NCBI GenBank assembly: GCA_001414345.1
Contig: LLCB01000189.1
Coordinates: forward strand, 54,921 to 118,920
Direction: 5' to 3'
Length of the DNA: 64,000 nt
From: Hymenoscyphus infarciens
Taxonomy: Eukaryota > Ascomycota > Leotiomycetes > Helotiales > Helotiaceae
The notes under the pieces are model-generated. The model searched no databases. It was not told where the DNA came from and saw only the letters and a list, made by a program, of their open reading frames with translations. How positions within the stretch are numbered: the stretch's first letter is position 1; each line of letters begins with the position of its first letter. Position numbers and translations under genes: made by a program. Shown piece by piece: positions 35,841 to 46,383 of this stretch.

Positions 35841-36730
35841 ATGTTGCTTATTCATACACTTATGAAGCGGGGGACTTGGTGCCTCATGAATCATGTACCT
35901 GCATAGTCAATAAGTCAGCCAACTTTACAACTTTTGCACTCTGCATACGAATAGCATACAAATCTAGCAAGATAAAAGCAGACCTTTCCATGGCCCAGAG
36001 AGACGAATGTAATAACACCCAACAGAAGCAACTTGGAAGAGTAAAGAAGCCAGTTCCAATTAAAAGTAGACTTCGCTGACTAACTCTATACGATTCGCGT
36101 GGGATTCGCAAGGCAAGCATTTTTGGTTCGTTTCGCGCTTCATCGCTAAGCGAAGGAAAGATGAATCCGGCTTCGGGGAATCCTGAAACGTCTTGGTGGT
36201 TTCTCTAATTCCTTTTCCCCCTTATTAGTTTCCTTGTCATCTTGTGCGTGTATTGGATGAACAATTTGTGCCTTTTTTCTACTTTTGTAAAATGGATTGT
36301 GATGTTCTTGTCGTTTTTAGAAATGTTTTTACCTCCCAGGTAGCAAAGGGAGCCGCTAATTTTCACGAAGCAGGGCTCTGAATAAGAATGTGAACGTACT
36401 GTGAGGTGGCCAGCGACCAAAATGCTAAGCCTTCGACATTAGCCACCCATCTTTTGTTGTTCGTAATCTACACATGTCTGGTTTAGACAGCAGATGGTGG
36501 TTTTCTTTGAGGCTGCTTCCTGTTCATCACTTGTCCTAGTTGTGGAGGCTTGCTGATTTTCGTCTGCTAGTAGTACTGTATGGAGTAGAGAATGATTACT
36601 AGGGCGGGTATTTTGGGAGTAGCGGGTCCGTGCGTAAGCATTATCTGGCCTCAAAACACCAAAATAGACGAATTATATACTTTTTAAAATATTATTATTA
36701 AATAACCACACTTTATTTTTTCTCATATAT
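35841..36730. other. Intergenic, nothing recognised
   Basis: About 0.9 kb with AT-rich patches and no coding signal. Confidence 0.4.
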
Positions 36731-36934
36731 ATGCCTACTAAGCACATTAAGACCAAAGGTCGGCAGGCTCCGTACCGAAAAACGAATCGCAGAGAGATCC
36801 CGGTTGCTTAAAGGACTACAATTATAGCCTCTTCGTTATCCTCTAATAAGATAGAGTAACTCTACGAAAACGCCCCTCTCCCTGACCAACCTATTACTGC
36901 ATCTACAGTACAACGTATTAGAGTAGATAATAGG
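36731..36934 (+). pseudogene. Relic of a transposase N-terminus
   Basis: From the ATG at 36731 the frame reads MPTKHIKTKGRQAPYRKTNR and, past TAA and TAG stops that would restore to Gln by C-to-T reversal, a segment ending STVQRIRV. A basic start followed by an HTH with an STVQRI core resembles Tc1/mariner-type transposase N-termini. Nothing of a catalytic domain is left. The fragment lies 200 bp from TA-target MITEs, which makes a past relation plausible but unproven. Confidence 0.4.
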
Positions 36935-37140
36935 TAATAGTTTCATTTTTTATATATAACTAGCGTCTAGAGTCCAAAATGTGTACAGTAGTAAGCCCAG
37001 CATGCCCCACCCCGCACTGATACACCCAAAATACCCGACCGTGTAACCTTCGGGGTGCGTGTTCGTGGTTTCCAAAACCGAAATGTCAAAGATCCAAGTT
37101 CTTGATATTAACTTTAAAAAGTGGGTCCTGGCAAGTGTTA

Positions 37141-37226
37141 CTCCCCCCAGAACTAAGTGTATGCGCACGGCCGCTGTGCCATACTAAATGTCTATGCACT
37201 CTCCATTTAATTACGAGGGGGGAGAG
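37141..37226. mobile_element. MITE of family A type (86 bp)
   Basis: Flanked by TA (37139-37140 and 37227-37228). The ends are CTCCCCCCAG and CGAGGGGGGAGAG. Its core, TGTATGCGCACGGCCGC to CATTTAATTA, is shared with the elements at 23009 and 40054. Confidence 0.75.
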
Positions 37227-37449
37227 TAAGTCTGGAGCGTACCGCTGAACTGGTAACCTCGTCTTTATACGCTTGCCACTTCGTTGTCCTGTCTTGAGGC
37301 GAACATTTCAAACTCGTCTGGCGATTGGAAGAACAGAAGTCTACCGGTAGACAAGACGGGCGAAGACCCCTTTCGTTAGCGAGAGGACTGTCGGACTTTG
37401 GTGCCCGATTTCCTAACTTTCACTTCCCCTTCATAAGTAATCTACTGTA

Positions 37450-37657
37450 CTATCCCCCCCCCTTAAGTATATGTAATCCCCACTTTGCGGGTCCTGTGTA
37501 ATGTCAGAGCGCTGAGCCAATAAGCAGAGTCAAAGTCAAAAAATAGAATGGTAAAGAAGCTTCTATTGGCTAAAAACCCTGACCTTACCAGGACTTTACA
37601 CAGCCTCCCCCAGTCTCCACTCGACCCACTTTACAAATACTTAAGGGGGGGGGATAG
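37450..37657. mobile_element. Intact MITE of family B (208 bp)
   Basis: Flanked by TA (37448-37449 and 37658-37659). The terminal inverted repeats read CTATCCCCCCCCCTTAAGTAT at the left and the same inverted at the right. The body matches the interrupted copy at 22996-23411 in opposite orientation. This copy shows the uninterrupted end structure used to define the nested insertions there. Confidence 0.83.
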
Positions 37658-37659
37658 TA

Positions 37660-38488
37660 CAACCTGTCTTCAAATCATCTCGCTGATCAACCTTATTTCC
37701 CCGTTATCTTGCCACCTTCCTCCACGTCCCTCAAAAGCCGACCAAAGTCTGTTGGTTGCGGTTTCACGAGTCAGATCTCGCGTTCGCGTTGGCCAGTATG
37801 CGTCCAATCAAAATTTCCCAACCCCCTTCCCCTCCATCTGATGCCACGCCCAGACGGAATCTAAATCGCTCATCCCCAGTTTCTAGAAGTCCGAATCTCA
37901 TGCGTCCTTCATCGGAAACAAAGATCCCTGTGCTCGCCTCGTGTGAAACAAGGGTTTTCCCTGCGCAACTCTTATGCGGAAAATTTTGAGACCCAAAAAT
38001 ACCTACTTGATGCGAGGAAAGTGGATTGATTTCTGTGGTGTTAGAGACAGGAGCTTGCGGAAATGGCGTGTGAGTGGTGCGAGGAATTGTCGTCTGAAAT
38101 GGAGGATGAAACGGAGGCTAGTGCATCAGATGGTTTCGCTGGATCGTTTATATTACAGACCGAAGCACTCTCTGTCCAAAATCCTCTTGGGATTTGCTTG
38201 GGTGCAACTCTTTCATTGACTAGACAAACTGTATATATCTGACGAGATATTTCACTAAGGATCTTCTTTGGGGCCACCAGTCATTCTTTTATTTGTGCTT
38301 TTTTTATATCATCCTTGCTTTCTCCGTCAGCCTTTTACCTTCTATATTCACTCGTCGGGTACGAATATCATTTCTTGGACTCGGCTGTGCTTGAGGCAAT
38401 TTTGGGTTCCGATTTTTTAAAATCTAAAAATCAGGAGAAACAAACAATCGATACATTTTTTGTGAAATATTCGAGTCCCAAAGTCGAG
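37660..38488. other. Intergenic, no supported gene
   Basis: A short frame from the ATG at 37798 is Pro/Ser/Arg-rich but stops after about 60 codons without any domain. It may be a gene remnant. The rest looks like promoter for the secreted-protein gene at 38489. Confidence 0.4.
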
Positions 38489-38872
38489 ATGAAGTTTCAA
38501 CCAATCACACTTCTGGTCGCTGTGTTCGCCTTGGGAGCTGTTGCTGGTACGTTTTTCACATTTATTACTTCGAGTTCGTTCCCAAACTAAAAAAACATAG
38601 CCCCGGAATCAAGTCTCCTCCCACGCGCAGGTCTCCCCGCCGGCGAACTATGCAATAGCAATCGTGGCGAATGTGATGGAAACGGAAATTGCGACGATCT
38701 TTCTGGGAAGGGCAAGAAAAAGGATCCAACCTGTGCAAATATGGGCGCCGCACCTGGACCAGGAGCCGGGAAAGCCGAAACCTTTTCTGCGAATGGGACA
38801 GCTGTTGTAAACACGACGGCACCAGCGGCACCAGCGAAGAAGGCTTCCAAAAACACGGTTCTTTTGGTTTGA
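38489..38872 (+). CDS. Small secreted protein (4 Cys, Lys/Ala-rich tail)
   Basis: Exons 38489-38546 and 38601-38872 give 109 aa, with a 54-nt intron (GTACGT...CATAG) splitting the signal-peptide region. Residues 1-20 are a signal peptide (MKFQPITLLVAVFALGAVAA), followed by LLPR, a possible Kex2-like processing point. The mature part has four cysteines at 37, 44, 50 and 64 in ELCNSNRGECDGNGNC and PTC, a short basic run, and a Pro/Ala-rich tail with sequons NGT and NTT. I do not recognise the family. Size, cysteines and secretion are compatible with an effector candidate, but this is inference. Confidence 0.72.
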
Positions 38873-39589
38873 TGGCTTTATGGAAAGCAGGGTGTTAACG
38901 GATGGCGGGATTCTTTCATGGGAGTTTATGGAAGATGAGGAAGAACTTGGGTTGGGTTCTGGAGGGGGGGGGGGAATGCGGGGTCTGGACTGGATTTTGA
39001 CGGGACTTTGTGGAGGGTTTCCAGGGACGCATCAATATGTTTATATGATGTTTCTTATTTTATGCAGGGCTCTTGTCAATATATCCTCCGTCAGTTTCAG
39101 ACTCTATCTACCGCTTTTCAAATAAGGCCCGGTTTACTATTTCACGAAAAGTATTTAACGAAATTTTCATCGGGTGTTAGCTCCTAGTACGGGATGACAG
39201 ACAGCATCCCCGGGTATGCAATACCCTCACCGAAGTACCCGAGCCACTTTAAATAAGGCAAGACCATAGTCGCAATCATAAAAGGTTGTGTTGGAATTCC
39301 ACGAGATCCAAAAGTCCAGCTCTCCAAGCCGAACCAGAAAAACTCGAAGCTTGATCTTCGTGGGTAACCTACGAAAAGCACTAACACTAACAACTTTAAT
39401 CAAGAAGCTTTACTCACGAGTAACGCATGGCTCCCCAAGACCATACAACGAAACAACCAAACCCCCTCCTGAATCAACTAATCGCTCGGTCCACCTCTCA
39501 CCCAATCCTCTTCGTAATACGATAAAACCAGTAATACGACCACTTTTAGTTTACACCAAAATCGCCTTAACTAGCCTCTAATAACTCCC
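38873..39589. other. Intergenic between the secreted-protein gene and the RIP block
   Basis: 3' region of the secreted-protein gene, then low-information sequence. A G-tract lies near 38965. No supported gene. Confidence 0.4.
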
Positions 39590-40710
39590 TACCTTTGCTA
39601 CTAAAACTACTCTAATAGGTTCCTACTATTAATATATATTTTAAACTTATATTTAATCTTTAAAATATAATTATAGCTTCTATATTCTAGGCTTTACTAA
39701 ATTTTTCTAGAGATTTAGTAGTAGCTTTCTTAGAAGTTAGATTTAAGAACTAGATAGATACTAGCTAGATAACTTTTACTTTATATATTTTCTATTTATT
39801 AAGTTTAAAATAAGAGATTCTAATTGAAATTAGAATATAATAAAGCGTTATTATTTTATTATATATTTTTAAAAATAACGGATTTTAGTATAAACTAAAA
39901 GTAGTCGTATTACTAGTTTTATTATATTGTCCTCTCTTACTTAATATACGAAGCGGATTAGGTAAGAGGTAGAGCTAAACGATTAATAAGTCTTTTAAGA
40001 CTTATCTAGTTAATTTTAGTTCACTTATCTCACTTAAGACTAGGTACGTTATACTACCTCTCTCTCTCTCTTAAGTAAATATAATCGTACGGCCGCTATA
40101 CTATACTAAATATCTATATACTCTATATTTAGTTCTAGAGAGAGGGGATAATACCTATCTAAGCTCTAGAGAGTAATATCTATATTAAGTATTCTTAGAG
40201 GAATTCTCAAATATATCTCGCTTATTTTAGCCTCTTAATAGTATAGTATAGATAGTACTAGTAATAAAGATTTTACTAAGTTTTCTACTACCTATTATAG
40301 CTTATATCTTTGAAAACTAGTGAATTAGAGATTTCTCTTTTTTAGCTCTTAAATACTAAATCTAGCTACTAGCTTACTCGATAATATATAAGCCTACTTA
40401 ATAATTATTCGGCTTACTTATAATCTTACTTATAATATCCTTTTTTAACTACTCTTAAACATAAACCCTAGCTTACTTAATACTATACTAGCTTACTTAA
40501 TACTTTTTTAGATTACTCGTAACTCTACTTTTAGCCTCTAAATATAATATCTAGCTTACTCGAGGATTTACTAGGTAGGTTACTTGATAAACCGTAGCCT
40601 ACTTAGAAGTTGTCTAGCTTACTCTCTAAACGTGATACCTAGTCTACTCGAGATTTATAGCTTATACGACAAGTGTTAGAATACCCGTAGCATTTTTTAG
40701 CCCCGAAATA
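39590..40710. repeat. RIP-mutated AT-rich block
   Basis: CpA and TpG are nearly absent and stops fill all frames. Mutation fades rightwards after about 40650, where CCC, CGAGG and CA steps reappear. It contains one MITE relic and part of a degenerate repeat array. Confidence 0.78.
40054..40151. mobile_element. RIP-mutated copy of MITE family A
   Basis: CGTACGGCCGCTATACTATACTA to ATATTTAGTT corresponds position by position to the core of the 37141 element, with C-to-T and G-to-A changes. TA flanks both ends, and the right end GGGGATAA fits a mutated GGGGATAG. Confidence 0.65.
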
Positions 40711-40820
40711 TAATAGCTTACCCGTGGCTTACCCGAGGCTTACTCGACACTTTCTTACTCACAACATCGCTCTGGCCCTCAAATAAATAACAGCCTACTC
40801 GGCATTAACCTAGCTTACCA
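40330..40820. repeat. Degenerate tandem array with TAGCTTACTCGA core
   Basis: TAGCTTACTCGA-like cores recur every 20-40 bp (for example near 40368, 40550 and 40718), often preceded by a TAGCCCTCAAATATAATA-like segment. Copies on the left carry T for C throughout, while copies near 40718-40745 read GCTTACCCGAGG. The array spans the edge of the RIP block. Confidence 0.5.
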
Positions 40821-41204
40821 GCCGACCTCCGTACCTAACACTAACTACCTAATCCTCCCATCCCCATCCCCAACAGTAACCACCCCTCCATCTCTCTCTC
40901 GCCAGTTCGCTCCAAGTATTAGTTTAGAGACTCCTGCCATCCATAGGGCACCTCCAAATAGTAACAAAATTAATATAGAGACAATCAGTACCTAAGTAAC
41001 CCACTAATTACCCTTCACATTACCTTATCTTTTCAAAACTTCCACCGTACTCCCCACCCCCAGCTTACCTAGTAACTTACGTTCTACTTCATCTTCTTAC
41101 TAACTAGCACTGTGCAAACCATCTCTAAATAGCTGTATTTGTATTTAATAATAGTAAAAGAATTCAAGGAACCCCGGCTATTCGCAGGTCACTCACCAAA
41201 TGCA
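40821..41204. other. Spacer, nothing recognised
   Basis: C-rich low-complexity sequence between the array and the foldback. Confidence 0.35.
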
Positions 41205-41519
41205 GCTAAATCCCCTGACCCTTTTGACTAAATCGCCTAACTCTAACCCGATTAGGCACTCTTATTATAAGCGTATAACACTAATTCTCTATTCTAAGAG
41301 ATAGTGACCTGGTTTTTGAGGTTAGGGTTAGTTAGGGTTGGTTAGGGTTGGTTAGGGTTAGGGATCGGGTGTGGGTTAGGGTTAGGGATCAGGTATAGGT
41401 TAGGGGTAGGGATAAGGGTTAGTGATATATGATTTTGTACTTTGGTGGTGTTCGCGACTGGGAAATGTCCTAATTTGGTTAGATTAGGCGATTTAGTCAA
41501 AAGGGTCAGGGGATTTAGC
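41205..41519. repeat. Inverted-repeat element enclosing interstitial telomeric repeats
   Basis: A 36-bp perfect inverted repeat (GCTAAATCCCCTGACCCTTT at the left end) lies at 41205-41240 and 41484-41519, and similarity extends inwards about 15 bp more. Inside, 41321-41423 carries many TTAGGG units, some perfect and adjacent, others as GTTAGGGTTGG or AGGGATCGGG variants. TTAGGG is the telomere unit of most filamentous ascomycetes. The strand bearing TTAGGG is the plus strand. Confidence 0.8.
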
Positions 41520-42283
41520 AAAACTCCAAAAAAATATAACAAAAGCTTAACAATCAGTAGGTAACCTACTAACACCCTCCGCCTCAAAACACATTAAAAT
41601 CAACCCTTCTTAACTAATAAACATCAAGTATAAAGGTGTTCACCCAACAGCAATACCTCATCCTATCCCATCCCATCCCATCCCCTCTCTGCCAAAAGAA
41701 AAAAAGGGACACACAAGCTTCCAAACTCACGCTAGGCCCCTCATAAATAACAACTTATCACAAAAGAAAGAAATCACCAAAACCCACTCTCCCCAGGAAG
41801 AAAGTCATAATATTTTCCACTCTCCTCTCCCCAAGATCAACCCGCCAGCCTCCCTATCCCAAAACCCGGTAACCAAAATCCGGTAACCAAGCAAGCCCAA
41901 CAACCCTCTCGAATTCCTCTCCTACTGAACATAATCCCCAAATGCATATTCGCAACGCAAAGCAGCCACACTCAAAGAACGAATAAGGAAAAAAAGAAAA
42001 AAAGAGAGAAGGGATAAATAACGATGCGATGCGATGTAGCCTGCAGGGCAATGCGATGCAATGCAATGCAAAAAGACTCAAGATGCTAAACGAAGAGAAC
42101 CTCTCAGTGAAAATATCAAAAAAAAAAAAAAACACATCTCCTCTCATCTCTCAAAAACCACACATCGATCAGTGTCTTCCTTCACAAGGTCTACGTATCC
42201 ACTATACTATTCCAGGAATCAGAAAAACCCGTAAAGTGCATGATGAGAAGGGGAACATACCAGACCACATCACCGATGCAGAC
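41520..42283. other. Spacer before the transhydrogenase 3' end
   Basis: Contains a (CCCAT)n run near 41663-41685, A-rich tracts and a GATGCAATGC-type microrepeat near 42022-42068. No gene supported. Confidence 0.4.
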
Positions 42284-45200
42284 CTAAACATCATACATCT
42301 TATTCCTCGCCTCCAGCGCAGCTTTGATAGCTAAATCCAAAGTTAGCAAAAATTCCCTCTCACCCCTCCCTCTCCCCCTCCCACACTCCACCCCCTGTCC
42401 ACTCCCTCGAACCCAACACAGAAGGAAAACATACCATCACAACTATCCTTTGCGTCCCCGAACAGCATCTTCGTCCCCGGCATGAAAAACATCGGGTTCG
42501 GCACATCCGCGTACCCACTCGCCATCCCCCTCTTCATAACCACAACCCCCTTACTCTTCCATGCATGCAACACCGGCATACCAGCGATACTACTTCCCGG
42601 CTCGAGAGCGATAGGGTTGACGGTGTCGTTAGCGCCGATTACTAGAGTGAGGTCCGTTTCGTTGAAGTCGTCGTTTATTTCGTCCATTTCTAGGACGACT
42701 GTTTTGCGGTTAGTAAGAAGGGGAAGGAAAGGGGGAAGGGGGCAGGGGGTAGGGAAACGTACTATCGTATGGAACGCTAGCTTCTGCGAGGAGGACGTTG
42801 CATTGGCCGGGCATTCTTCCTGCGACGGGGTGGATTGCAAAGCGCACGTTTACGCCTTTGTGCTTTAGCATTCGGGTGATGTCCGATATGGCGTACTGAG
42901 CTTTCGCTACTGCCATTCCATAGCCCACCACAATAATGACGCTTTCAGCTGTCGCTAGAGCATCTGCCACTTCCTCAACATTGGTCTTCGTAATGGCTCC
43001 TTCGATTTTGTAGTCATCGTTTGCGACCGGAGCAATTCCACCAAAGAGGACATTCGTGAGACTTCGATTCATTGCTGTACACATAATGTACGAAAGAATA
43101 GAACCAGAGACTCCTATAAGTGAACCGATAGTCGTGAGCAATGGATTATCGAGCATAAATCCTTCGGCAACCAATGCGAATCCTGAATAGGCGTTCAACA
43201 CCGTGATGACAACAGGCATATCGGCTCCGCCAATTGCAGCAGTCGTCGTGTATCCCTTCAAGAAACTAAGTACTGCGTTACCCGCCAAACAGCATGCGGC
43301 AATCACCGGAGCACCTGGAGCCATTGTAAGGAAGGTGCCCATCGTAGCGATATTGAGTCCAAGTAGAGAGCCATTAAGTGCATGTCGTGGGCCTGGAAGT
43401 CGAATGGGCTTCGACGACATGCGACCTGCAAGTTTGAGGAACGCGACAACGGATCCGGTGAAAGTTACACCACCTAGTTATCGTTGGTTATGAATACAAT
43501 CGAGGAAAGGAATGGGGGCCACCAACCGATGAGAACGCCCAAGTAACCTGCGACTAAATGTAAAGTGGAGATATCCCCGATGTGCGCCATTACACTACCG
43601 AAACTTGTCAACACTGCAGCCAAACCTACGACTGAATGCAAGGCAGCGACAGTCTGTGGGAGATCAGTAGCCGTAGTTCTACGACCAATCAATAATCCTG
43701 GAACAATTAGCAAATTCCAAAAGAACGAGCTTGAGGTAGCATACCGAGGATACTGCCGATTCCAGCAACTCCAGCGAATTGTATCAAGACCTCAGGTGGG
43801 AAGCCAACAGCAGCGAGTGATGCCAGAATACCAGAACTGACACCAAGGACACCCAGAATATTTCCTTGTCGAGCTGTTGCTTGAGAAGCTAATCCGGAGA
43901 GCGATCCGATACATAAAAGACTACTAGTCAGATATCCAGCCTGGACAAGACCAGCCATGCCGGTGCTTGCAGCAACTAGATATCCTCCTGTGAACACGGC
44001 GCCCGGAATTGCGTAAAGCCATGGGTACTCGGGTGGATCGGTAGGTCGCTTAAACATATCAAGCATTCGTTTGGTGATCACGAATCCACCAGAGACATTA
44101 ACAAATGCCAACAACACCGAGAGGGAACCGAGTGCTTGTGGTATCGTGTGAGGCAAGACTCCGCCGCCCATGATGAAGAAACCGCCAACACCCACCATTC
44201 CTAATATTCGGTTAGCAATAATCTATCTAGCTTAGCAGCCCTCCTTACCTGAAATGGCATTGGTAACACTCATAAGCGGAGAGTGAAGAGCAGGAGTCAC
44301 TCCCCAGACCGTGCGATAGCCAATAAGTCCAGCAAGCGCAAACGTAAAGACATTTCCCATGAAAATGGGTCCGGTTGCTTTTCCGAGAGCGAGAGCAAGT
44401 CCCATTCCTCCTGTAACCGTTGCTACTTCTCGCGAAGTTTTCTGCCATGGTGTAATCGCCAAAGTAGCAGCCGCCTCTTCGGTAGGTAATGTCTTTCTCA
44501 CCGGTGCAGGTGGAGGTGCAGGTCGTGGGGCTGTAGGGACGATATCCCCCTTGTAAGTAACGATAGATCCTCGAACCACCTCGTCCTTCAAATCAACTCC
44601 AAACTTCTTTTCTTCCGGGCTCATAGAAAGGAGAAATTTAGTGATATTATTTGAATACAGGGTTGATGATTGCGTCGGTAGTCGGGATGGCAAGTCGGTA
44701 TATCCTAGAAAAAGTAGGTAAGAGACATGCGACTACTGCAAGGCATCTGAAAACTCACCAATCACCGTAACACCCTTATGCTCAACGAGCTTCCCTGGCT
44801 GGGTAGCCACACAATTCCCCCCTGCCTCTGCAGCAAGATCAACTATCACGGAACCAGGTTTCATGGCGCTCAGCATCTAGAATTGCGGTCAGCGTTTGAT
44901 TTGATTGATAGACGGGGTAATCGCCATAGAGCTGACAGCACGTCTCATTGGCCGCGTTCGCATATGCATGCTGCAATGCTTACCTCTTCTGTAATCAACT
45001 TGGGAGCGGGTCTTCCCGGGATCAAAGCGGTAGTGATAACGATATCTACTTCTCGACATTGTTCAAGAAATAATTTCATTTCGGCCTCGATGAATTCCTT
45101 AGACATCTCTTTTGCATATCCACCAGCTCCGGAGCCATCTTCTTCAATCTCGACTTCTATGAATTCAGCTCCTAGAGATTGAACTTGCTCACGTGCCGCA

Positions 45201-46383
45201 GGTCGAGTATCAAATCCTCGTACCACAGCCCCCATGCGACGTGCAGTGGCGATGGCACTTAAACCTGCAACACCAGCCCCGATAATAAGGACCTTACACG
45301 GTGGAATCTGACTATAGTTAGTACAAGAATCGATATTGACACGCGATGGACATTAAAAGTGGCAGTAAATACTTCAGGCTCGTACCTGCCTACCTAGCTC
45401 TCGTTGTTCCAACTTTCTTGGGCAATTCAAGTAATTTATCCTAAACACTTGGAACAATTTAAAATCATCCTAGATAATTGGAACAATGAACTTTAATTGT
45501 CCTAGATAGTTGGAACAACGAGAAGTATAGAGGGCTTTTACTGCCGCTTTTATTGTCCATTGCGAGATTGGGGTACTGCAGAATCGGATTACCTTCCTGT
45601 ATGCGAGTTAGCAAATGCATGTAACAGTAACACAACAACATCCTTTGACTTACCCTGCAGCAGTGACCTGACCAGTCAAGAATCTACCAAATTGATTCGA
45701 AGCTTCTAAAACAGCTTTATACCCAGCAATATTCGCCATGGAACTACACTTATGTTAGCTTGGGTCTGTAAATTTACCCGGTGGAGGAATACAAACCTCA
45801 ATGCATCGAAAACCTGCGCCCTAGAAATTCTAGGAATCATATCCATCGCAAAAGAAGTCGTCCCGCGATTCGCCAATTTCTCCACCACATTCTTATTTTG
45901 CGTAGGATATATGAAAGAAATCAAAGTTGAGCCGTCTTTCAACAGGTCCATCTCACTCAATTCCCCGTCCATACTTGGGGCCCGGACTTTGAGGACAATG
46001 TTACTGTCCCCCCAGACAGTTTTACTATCTGTCAACGTCACGCCAGCCTTTGCGTATGCCTCATCCGTGAATTGTGCCTCGGCTCCAGCACCACGCTCCA
46101 CGAGTATTTGTTTGAACCCTTTCTTGAGGAGGAGGATTGCATTTTGGGGAGTTATTGCTACTCGGCGTTCGTTGGGGTAGGTTTCACGGACGACTCCTAT
46201 TGTAATTTCTGAATATGGAGTCGAGTGAACGGGAGGAACAACGACTTCGGAGGGGGTGTCTGTTTCGACTGAAGCGTTTCTGTAGGGTACGAGGGCAGTA
46301 ACTTGGGGATGAATCGACTTTCGATGAGCTGCCCAGTTCTTGGAGGGTTGGTAAAGGAGGCGTACGTTTCGTGCTGTTGTCAT
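42284..46383 (-). CDS. NNT: NAD(P) transhydrogenase, mitochondrial, fused alpha-beta type
   Basis: Ten exons on the minus strand: 46383-45797, 45743-45654, 45311-44984, 44876-44759, 44704-44249, 44200-43745, 43697-43527, 43473-42763, 42698-42435 and 42330-42284. All phases agree and give 1075 aa, close to the roughly 1086 of animal NNT. The enzyme couples proton flow across the inner membrane to hydride transfer from NADH to NADP+. The order is a basic mitochondrial leader, domain I ([44 protein letters not shown]), membrane domain II from both the alpha and beta parts, and domain III with EASVPYD, the spliced IVLEMDEIN and [10 protein letters not shown]. The final exon has 15 codons and ends MYDV. 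Intron 2 is 342 nt against 47-107 for the others, because a foldback element sits inside it. No lesion is visible. Confidence 0.95.
45342..45564. mobile_element. Foldback/MITE-like insertion in intron 2 of NNT
   Basis: The outer arms at about 45341-45370 and 45537-45566 are inverted copies (CGATGGACATTAAAAGTGGC against its complement, with few mismatches). Inner arms CTCGTTGTTCCAACT (45399-45413) and its exact complement (45508-45522) are perfect. Between them a TCCTAGATAATTGGAACAAT-type motif occurs three times, at 45439, 45468 and 45500. The intron splice sites lie outside the element. Confidence 0.72.

Noticed and set aside
37798..37989. Pro/Ser/Arg-rich frame starting MRPIKISQPPSPP
   Set aside because: It stops after about 60 codons with no plausible donor to continue. 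At most it is a remnant.
41321..41423. A chromosome end
   Set aside because: The TTAGGG tract is only about 100 bp, degenerate, and flanked on both sides by non-telomeric sequence and genes.
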